From CAZUEG01 sp043798775 (GTDB lineage: Bacteria; Patescibacteriota; Minisyncoccia; Minisyncoccales; GWA2-46-15): a stretch of 10,517 bases of DNA. The translations under genes and the position numbers were made by a program. The notes under the pieces are model-generated. The model saw only the letters and a program-made list of their open reading frames with translations. It had not been told where the DNA came from and made no database searches. The stretch lies in contig JAZDOL010000054.1 of assembly GCA_043798775.1 (NCBI GenBank), positions 1 to 10,517 of the forward strand. Reading direction: 5' to 3'. Positions 6,307-10,517 of the stretch are shown piece after piece (the stretch's first letter is position 1; each line of letters opens with the position of its first letter).

Positions 6307-6920
6307 TGGTCGATATTAAATTTAACGGTTAAGTATCCTACTCCAAATGGCCATTCGTAAGACAATATCTCGGGCGTCCAGTTTCTTTTTGAGCCGATTA
6401 ATATTCCTAAAAGATACGCGAACGATCTTAATCCGCATTCGCCGGCCTCGGGAAATTTATTATCAAGGGTTATTATTCTTTCAATATTTTTTTCATTTAA
6501 CGCTTTAATGAATCCTTGATCAAATGCCGGACCATCAACATGATATCCATAAGGCCCGTCTGTTTTTAAACAATGCGACATATCTCCGGAAGCGATTAGA
6601 GCAACTTTTTCTTGGCAATTTTCAATTTCAAATCCGCGTATTTTCCCCTCTTCAAAATAATATTTTGGTAACTCTGATCCGGTTAAATATTTTTCTGTTT
6701 CCATTTTCTTCCCATTTGCCACAAAGAATAAAGGAACATTGAATCCCCAGTCATCGTGGGGAGAAGAAATAATAATTTTATCAGGGTTGGCTTTCTTTAA
6801 TTCGTTGCCAAGGATATTTAGCGACTTAATCGTTAAAGAAACTTTTTCCTTATCCGAAAGAGATCCAACGGCGGGTAATAATAATGGCGGGTGAGGAGAT
6901 ACGCAAGCAAAAACGATCAT
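6303..6920 (-). CDS. Class III extradiol dioxygenase (LigB)-like / MEMO-related protein of the AmmeMemoRadiSam operon
   Basis: The 205-aa protein starts IVFACVSPHPPLLLPAVGS, with His10 as the expected first metal ligand. ISSPHDDWGF carries His55, and ALIASGDMSHCLKTDGPYGY carries His116. The tail holds EAGECGLRSFAYLLG and LSYEWPFGVGYLTVKF. These match the LigB-like proteins often fused or adjacent to AMMECR1 domains; MEMO proteins share the same class III dioxygenase fold. In true dioxygenases two His and a Glu bind Fe(II), but activity of this branch is unknown to me. The segment between His55 and residue 90 is short, so this is a compact version of a family that is usually about 260 aa. It shares ATGA with the stop of the radical SAM gene and with the start of the AMMECR1 gene, so all three are translationally coupled. 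Confidence 0.88.
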   Translation of the reverse strand: MIVFACVSPHPPLLLPAVGSLSDKEKVSLTIKSLNILGNELKKANPDKIIISSPHDDWGFNVPLFFVANGKKMETEKYLTGSELPKYYFEEGKIRGFEIENCQEKVALIASGDMSHCLKTDGPYGYHVDGPAFDQGFIKALNEKNIERIITLDNKFPEAGECGLRSFAYLLGILIGSKRNWTPEILSYEWPFGVGYLTVKFNIDQ

Positions 6921-7987
6921 GGGGTGTTAAATACGACATTAATATTTTCATCACAAAAAGAACAATGGCCATTTTTATTAACACCAATTATCTTTGGAAG
7001 CCATCCATTTCTTGTAATAACCATTTTCTTGCATTTAGGGCAATAAGTATTTCCTTCGCTATAAGAATTATTTGCGCTATCTTCCGGCGCCCATATATAA
7101 ACAAATTCCAATCCCGCCTTCCGCCCATTATCGGCAATCGCTTTTAGGCTTTCAATCGAAGTGGCGGGTATTTTTCTGAATTGTTTATCAGGAGTAAGAA
7201 GCGGTTCAAAACGGCTTAGATGCCACGGCGTTTTCGCGCCAAGATGTTTAACAATCCATCTTGCCATCGCCTTTAGTTCTTTTTCGGAGTCGTTTATTCC
7301 CGGTATTACGAGGGTCGTTATTTCTAAGAATATTCCATATTTTTCTTTAGCGTATTTTGCCGAGTCAAGAATTCCCTTAAACAGTCCTCCCATTTTATCA
7401 TAGGTGTTATTCGAAAAACCCTTGAAATCAATATTTGCCGCATCGATATGGGGGCCGATTTTGTCCAAAGTTTCTTTGGTCCACGAGCCATTGGTAATAA
7501 ACAGGGTGAATAACTTCTTGGCTTTCGCGAATTTTGCCGTGTCCAAAACAAACTCTGACCAAATAACCGGCTCATTGTAGGTAAAGGCGATACCGCGATA
7601 ACCGCCTTTTATTGTCTCGTTAATCAACTGTTTCGAATCAACAGCTTGATAGTGGGGATAATCTTTGGCTTTTCTTAATAACAACGTGGCATGTTCTCCC
7701 CAAGAGCACCATGAATTTAAACATTGCTTACAATGAAAATTACAGCCAAAACTGCCAACCGAGGGAACTAACTTTCCCGGTTGGAAATGATAAAATGGTT
7801 TTTTCTCGATGGGATCTATTTGCGTACCTTGAATCAATCCATAATTAATAGCGAACAGTTTGCCATCGTTGTTGAATTTAGTAAGGCAAAAGCCGGTTTG
7901 TTTATCGGAAATCACGCATTGCCTTTGACAGATTCCGCATTTTACCATTCCGTTTTTTAACTTCTTATAAACCAACGCCTCAATCAT
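6917..7987 (-). CDS. amrS: AmmeMemoRadiSam system radical SAM enzyme
   Basis: I take the ATG at 7987 (356 aa) rather than the TTG at 7996, because MIEALVYKKLKNGMVKC matches the usual family start. GSFGCNFHCKQC carries the CxxxCxxC that holds the radical SAM [4Fe-4S] cluster (Cys82, Cys86, Cys89). Upstream lies a cysteine-rich segment CGICQRQC with Cys34 further on, and the DPIEKKPFYHF block is characteristic. GIAFTYNEPVIWSEF provides the NEP motif, and ITTLVIPGINDSEKEL and WHLSRFEP continue the barrel. The C-terminus has two CxxC pairs (316/319 and 342/345), a likely zinc-ribbon or extra cluster site. It resembles pyruvate-formate-lyase-activating enzymes, but no glycyl-radical enzyme is nearby. 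It heads the three-gene operon, with a TATAAT promoter about 33 nt upstream. The substrate of the system is unknown to me. Confidence 0.94.
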   Translation of the reverse strand: MIEALVYKKLKNGMVKCGICQRQCVISDKQTGFCLTKFNNDGKLFAINYGLIQGTQIDPIEKKPFYHFQPGKLVPSVGSFGCNFHCKQCLNSWCSWGEHATLLLRKAKDYPHYQAVDSKQLINETIKGGYRGIAFTYNEPVIWSEFVLDTAKFAKAKKLFTLFITNGSWTKETLDKIGPHIDAANIDFKGFSNNTYDKMGGLFKGILDSAKYAKEKYGIFLEITTLVIPGINDSEKELKAMARWIVKHLGAKTPWHLSRFEPLLTPDKQFRKIPATSIESLKAIADNGRKAGLEFVYIWAPEDSANNSYSEGNTYCPKCKKMVITRNGWLPKIIGVNKNGHCSFCDENINVVFNTP

Positions 7988-8017
7988 AATTGTCAAATTA
8001 CGCTATAAAGTTACCCC

Positions 8018-8045
8018 TTAATTATATATAGAACTGTGGTATAAT
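8018..8045 (+). promoter_or_regulatory. Extended -10 promoter for thpR
   Basis: TGGTATAAT (8037-8045) is a perfect extended -10 element. The -35 candidate TTAATT (8018-8023) is poor, which is acceptable for extended -10 promoters. The expected start near 8052 gives a leader of about 115 nt containing the heptad inverted repeat. Confidence 0.6.
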
Positions 8046-8048
8046 CAA
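8021..8048 (-). promoter_or_regulatory. Promoter of the AmmeMemoRadiSam operon
   Basis: On the minus strand TTGATT (8043-8048, 4 of 6), a 16-nt spacer and a perfect TATAAT (8021-8026) precede the ATG at 7987. This gives a leader of roughly 26 nt. The -35 overlaps the -10 of the divergent thpR promoter. Confidence 0.6.
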
Positions 8049-8058
8049 CCAACTGAAT

Positions 8059-8157
8059 AAATCCTAAATCCGAAATACTAAACCCTAAACAAATCCAAAA
8101 TATTAAATAACAAAATCCAAAACACATTTAGAGTTTAGAATTTAGATATTAGAGTTT
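8059..8157. repeat. Imperfect inverted repeat built from 7-bp units in the thpR leader
   Basis: The left arm (8059-8089) is a run of degenerate heptamers of the form AAATCCT, AAATCCG, AAATACT, AAACCCT. The right arm (8127-8157) is TTTAGAG, TTTAGAA, TTTAGAT, ATTAGAG. The arms are complementary at 23 of 31 positions, with a 37-bp AT-rich spacer. The stretch is noncoding and low in complexity. It ends 9 bp before the thpR start codon, immediately before the AAAAAAGG ribosome-binding region. It resembles dispersed AT-rich repeats that I associate with some uncultured bacterial genomes; dispersal is not shown here. Confidence 0.85.
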
Positions 8158-8166
8158 AAAAAAGGT

Positions 8167-8763
8167 ATGCTTCATCGTATTTTTATCGCCATCAGTTTGC
8201 CGGACAAGGTTAAAAAAGAATTAATCAGGGAACAAGACCGGATAACGGTGATGTTTTCGTCAAAATGTCCGATATCCTGGACCCGCAAAGAAAATCTTCA
8301 CATCACTGTCTCCTTTCTCGGCTCGGTGTCGAACGATGATCTGGTGGATATTTTAAAAGTGACCGGCGAGGTGGCAGATCGCCATAACTCATTTGATTTA
8401 TCGTTAAAAACAATATCGTACGGACCCCACGAACCTACACCCACGCAAGTTCCAAGAATGATATGGGTGTCTGGTGAAAAGTCCGTCGATCTGGCGTCAC
8501 TGCGAGATGATTTGGAAAATTCTATCAGCAGTGAAAAAAGAATTGACTTGTCAAAAGGAGAACGAACGCTTTCGCCCCATGTGACATTGGGCCGAGTAAT
8601 GGCTTGGGAATTTAAAGCAATCGATACCGAAGAACGGCCGGATATTAACAGAAATGTATCGTTAGATTTGGGTGTCGGCTCGATTGATGTGATGGAAAGC
8701 GAGTTAAAAAGGGCTGGCGCCCGCTATAATTTATTGGGGTCTTTTCCCTTAACTCCAAAATGA
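8167..8763 (+). CDS. thpR: RNA 2',3'-cyclic phosphodiesterase (2'-5' RNA ligase-like 2H phosphoesterase)
   Basis: The 198 aa have the normal length for ThpR/LigT. Both HxTx motifs that define the 2H superfamily are present: HITVSFLG with His45 and Thr47, and HVTLGR with His138 and Thr140. The start RIFIAISLPDKVKKEL is the usual family opening. The enzyme hydrolyses RNA 2',3'-cyclic phosphates to 2'-phosphates and in vitro can join tRNA halves by a 2'-5' bond. It is cytosolic. Translation starts at the ATG 3 nt after AAAAAAGG. Its stop TGA overlaps the start codon of the murC remnant by ATGA, so the original order was a coupled thpR-murC pair. Base composition is richer in GC (26 of 60 in 8221-8280) than in the cassette that follows. 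Confidence 0.94.
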   Translation: MLHRIFIAISLPDKVKKELIREQDRITVMFSSKCPISWTRKENLHITVSFLGSVSNDDLVDILKVTGEVADRHNSFDLSLKTISYGPHEPTPTQVPRMIWVSGEKSVDLASLRDDLENSISSEKRIDLSKGERTLSPHVTLGRVMAWEFKAIDTEERPDINRNVSLDLGVGSIDVMESELKRAGARYNLLGSFPLTPK

Positions 8764-8852
8764 AGATATATTTTCTAGGAATTGGCGGCATTGGCGTATC
8801 GGCTTTAGCCCGCTATTATCATCTGAAGGGAAATAATTATGCCAATTTTTAA
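8760..8852 (+). pseudogene. murC: murC 5' fragment, truncated after about 24 codons
   Basis: ATG at 8760 opens a frame beginning MKIYFLGIGGIGVSALARYY, followed by HLKG, which is the unmistakable N-terminus of UDP-N-acetylmuramate-L-alanine ligase. The GIGGIGxSALA loop binds the UDP-sugar nucleotide in MurC. After the glycine at 8830-8832 the similarity stops, where GxxVxGSD would be expected. Six foreign codons (NNYANF) lead to TAA at 8850-8852. The start overlaps the thpR stop by ATGA. The rest of murC is not in the window and may lie beyond the right edge or be lost. Alternatives are a complete murC elsewhere in the genome, or a chimeric assembly joining two genomic segments at about 8832. 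Confidence 0.85.
8791..8819 (+). promoter_or_regulatory. Possible cryptic promoter inside the murC remnant
   Basis: TTGGCG (8791-8796) and TATTAT (8814-8819) are separated by exactly 17 nt, with 4/6 and 5/6 matches to consensus. Transcription would start near 8826, 13 nt before the methyltransferase ATG. The sequence is also conserved murC coding DNA, so the match may be fortuitous. Confidence 0.25.
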
Positions 8853-9621
8853 TGATTTGGATCTAAATAATTGGAAAGAGTCAGAAATTTTAACTGATAG
8901 CCTTTGGATTATTCCCGAAAGAGATAAAACGGGAAAACATAACGGTTTTTATCACGGAAATTTTATTCCCCAAATTCCATACCAATTTATTTTGAGATAC
9001 ACAAAGAATGACGATATTGTTTTTGATCCATTTTTAGGAAGTGGCACGACCGCTTACGAGGCAGAAAGTTTAAATAGAAATTTTATCGGAATTGATATTC
9101 AAAAAACGCTTATTGATTATGTCGGAAAAAATATTGAAGCAAAGAATAGTTTTTCTGATTTAATTACCGGTGATAGCGTAAAAACAGAAACTTTTGATAA
9201 GGTGAAAGAATTGTTAAAAAATCACAAAAGAAAGAATGTTCAATTGGCAATTTTACACCCGCCTTATGCCGATATAATTAAGTTCAGCGATTTAAAAGAT
9301 GATTTATCAAATGCCAAATCACTTAAAGAATTTTTAAAAAAATTCTCGGATGTTTTAAAGAATACAATTGAAATTTTAGAGAAAGGGAGATATTTAGTGA
9401 TCGTTATTGGCGACAAGTACACATCCGGCAAGTGGATTTCCTTAGAGTTCTATTGCTTGAATGAAGCGCAAAAATTAGGGCTAACATTAAAAAGTATTAT
9501 AATTAAGAATATGGCTGGCAATCGCGCCAAACAAAATAAAGAAGCGATTTGGCGTTATAGAGCGCTTGCAAGCGATTATTATATTTTTAAACATGAATAC
9601 ATTTTAGTTTTCAAAAACTAA
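8839..9621 (+). CDS. DNA methyltransferase (N6-adenine or N4-cytosine type) of a restriction-modification system
   Basis: The 260-aa protein has a motif X-like segment HGNFIPQIPYQFILRY (about 39-54), the SAM-binding motif I VFDPFLGSGTTAYEAESL (61-78) with GIDI after it, and the catalytic motif IV as LHPPYADI (139-146), a HPPY variant of the usual (D/N/S)PPY. VIVIGDKY near 187-194 fits a later strand of the fold. The order X-I-IV excludes the beta class. Amino-methyltransferases act on the exocyclic N of adenine or cytosine; the target base and site cannot be read here. The short size leaves a target-recognition region mainly in 145-250. The ATG is preceded by GAAGGG 8 nt upstream, which belongs to the murC remnant, and the start lies within 7 nt of the junction. 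The next gene starts 2 nt after the stop. Confidence 0.9.
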   Translation: MPIFNDLDLNNWKESEILTDSLWIIPERDKTGKHNGFYHGNFIPQIPYQFILRYTKNDDIVFDPFLGSGTTAYEAESLNRNFIGIDIQKTLIDYVGKNIEAKNSFSDLITGDSVKTETFDKVKELLKNHKRKNVQLAILHPPYADIIKFSDLKDDLSNAKSLKEFLKKFSDVLKNTIEILEKGRYLVIVIGDKYTSGKWISLEFYCLNEAQKLGLTLKSIIIKNMAGNRAKQNKEAIWRYRALASDYYIFKHEYILVFKN

Positions 9622-9623
9622 CT

Positions 9624-10517
9624 ATGGAATACATAAAATCAAAACTTTCAGATGATCTTGCGCGAAAAATTATCGGTAGTCAAGAAAAAGCAACGGAATA
9701 TTTATTGCGCTTAAATAACATAAGGCCAATACCTTCTTTAAAATTTAAGACCATTAGCCGTGGACAAAATACGGGTAAAAAAGTTTTGGTTTTAGAAACA
9801 AAAGAACTCTGGAAAGCTGTTGTTGACGGCTGGGATTATGAAGAAAGTAAAAAAATAATCAGGGATATTTTTAAAGAAACAGAAAAATACAAAAGCGGGA
9901 AAGAAGCTGACAATGCAATGGATGTACTTATTAAGGAGTGGCAATCCTTGAAATTAGGTAATATTGCATGGCCATTTTCGCAAGGCGCTTTCGATGAATT
10001 TGTACAAAGAGTAAATTCCGAAAAAGAGAATGGTTTTATTAAAGATGAAAAAGTGAAAATCGCTGCAGTTAAATACAGACGAATAAAGGAAATCAACACC
10101 GTTAGAAATGATTTTATAGAAACTTTGATTTTTGAAAAGAATAATAATATTTTACCGACATTGAACCATAGGCGAGGCGTTGATTTCTTTATTGATGGAG
10201 TTTCTTTTGATCAAAAGGTTGCGAAAAGTCCAACAAATGAGTTTAAAAGACATTTTAAAGATAAATGGCGAGATATAGCAATCAGAGAACCCAAGCTTGT
10301 TGCGGAATATCTTTATAAATATCAAGACGAGGGCAGATTTGGAGCCGACCCAAGATTACTAGTTGTTTATATCGATGAGGATGTTTCAATCGATAAGATC
10401 AGAGAAATTATAAATAAAACTGATTTGAATAATCCGCTTGAGATTAACTTTACCTTCAAACATAAACATCTTGGTGAAAAAAATTATAAAGTGCCTTGTT
10501 TCGTGATCCTATTGCAT
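9624..10517 (+). CDS. Probable type II restriction endonuclease, PD-(D/E)xK-like, open at the right edge
   Basis: The ATG at 9624 opens a frame with no stop for 298 codons to the window end, so the 3' part is missing. I do not recognise a named family. A nuclease core is suggested by HRRGVDFFIDGVSFDQKVAK (about 182-201): Asp187 in strand-like GVDFFI, then Asp196-Gln-Lys198, spaced like the D...(D/E)xK of PD-(D/E)xK enzymes, with a possible helical acidic residue at Glu166 or Glu171. The N-terminal 120 residues are charged and helical, with a WPFSQGAFDEFVQRV block. A segment RLLVVYIDEDVS near 244-255 looks like a core strand. It starts 2 nt after the methyltransferase stop with no ribosome binding site, and shares its AT-rich composition. 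Neighbourhood is the main argument for a cognate endonuclease; a specificity or accessory protein is the alternative. Confidence 0.7.
   Translation, partial: MEYIKSKLSDDLARKIIGSQEKATEYLLRLNNIRPIPSLKFKTISRGQNTGKKVLVLETKELWKAVVDGWDYEESKKIIRDIFKETEKYKSGKEADNAMDVLIKEWQSLKLGNIAWPFSQGAFDEFVQRVNSEKENGFIKDEKVKIAAVKYRRIKEINTVRNDFIETLIFEKNNNILPTLNHRRGVDFFIDGVSFDQKVAKSPTNEFKRHFKDKWRDIAIREPKLVAEYLYKYQDEGRFGADPRLLVVYIDEDVSIDKIREIINKTDLNNPLEINFTFKHKHLGEKNYKVPCFVILLH

Larger units (their letters stand above)
8833..10517 (+). mobile_element. Inserted restriction-modification cassette (left end at about 8833, right end outside the window)
   Basis: The murC coding sequence ends near 8832. From there a different, more AT-rich composition begins: 14 of 60 G+C in both 9181-9240 and 9301-9360, against 26 of 60 in thpR at 8221-8280. 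The two genes in it encode a DNA methyltransferase and a nuclease candidate separated by 2 nt. No transposase, integrase or terminal repeat is visible at the left junction, so the mechanism of entry is open. The right junction is not in the window. Confidence 0.55.

Noticed and set aside
7988..7996. TTG at 7996 as the start of the radical SAM gene
   Set aside because: It adds only three residues, the ATG at 7987 fits the family start better, and no ribosome binding site favours TTG.
8080..8093. CCCTAAA-like units resembling plant telomere repeats
   Set aside because: The units are degenerate, only four or five in number, and mirrored by an inverted arm. Flanking genes are bacterial.
8760..8852. 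The 30-residue frame after thpR as a genuine small protein
   Set aside because: Its first 24 residues match the MurC N-terminus and the rest is out of family, so it is a truncated gene rather than a designed peptide.
9836..10099. An 87-codon minus-strand frame
   Set aside because: It lies wholly inside the open nuclease-candidate frame of the plus strand, which continues on both sides and has the better amino-acid composition.

Overview
The window (about 10.5 kb, AT-rich) looks like a piece of a small, compact bacterial genome. Genes are tightly packed, with several 4-bp ATGA overlaps and 2-bp gaps and little Shine-Dalgarno signal. Several ATGs lie only 6-8 nt behind a TATAAT-like -10 box. 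EF-P, Fmt and a MurC start show that it is a bacterium with peptidoglycan ambitions. The AMMECR1/dioxygenase-like/radical SAM trio, the degenerate AT-rich heptad repeat and the divergent housekeeping proteins remind me of Patescibacteria (Candidate Phyla Radiation). That placement is an impression from recall, not a demonstrated assignment.

Layout. Positions 1-963 (+) hold the C-terminal end of a BaiN/HI0933-type flavoprotein and an unrecognised four-helix membrane protein. They end at a bidirectional terminator (971-1002) and a three-copy 13-bp tandem repeat. Everything from 1048 to 7987 is on the minus strand. Read in the direction of transcription it is: a radical SAM enzyme, a LigB-like protein and an AMMECR1 protein (the AmmeMemoRadiSam trio, joined by two ATGA overlaps); a palindrome flanked by direct repeats; a conserved-looking 161-aa protein of unknown function with its own promoter; fmt and efp ending in a strong terminator; then an MBOAT O-acyltransferase and an SGNH/DUF459 hydrolase-like protein as a separate two-gene unit, probably an extracytoplasmic acyl-transfer pair.

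The 7988-8166 intergenic region carries two divergent, overlapping promoters. One drives the radical SAM operon leftward and the other drives thpR rightward. The thpR leader holds a 7-bp-periodic inverted repeat. thpR (RNA 2',3'-cyclic phosphodiesterase, 8167-8763) overlaps by ATGA the start of murC, but murC survives only for about 24 codons. Just after its glycine-rich nucleotide-binding motif the reading frame is replaced by a more AT-rich cassette. The cassette holds a DNA methyltransferase (8839-9621) and, 2 nt further on, an open gene with a PD-(D/E)xK-like core that runs off the window end, most likely the cognate restriction endonuclease. The sequence therefore suggests a restriction-modification cassette placed in the 5' end of an essential cell-wall gene, using the host operon's transcription and a ribosome binding site made from murC codons. 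This is the most interesting observation in the window.
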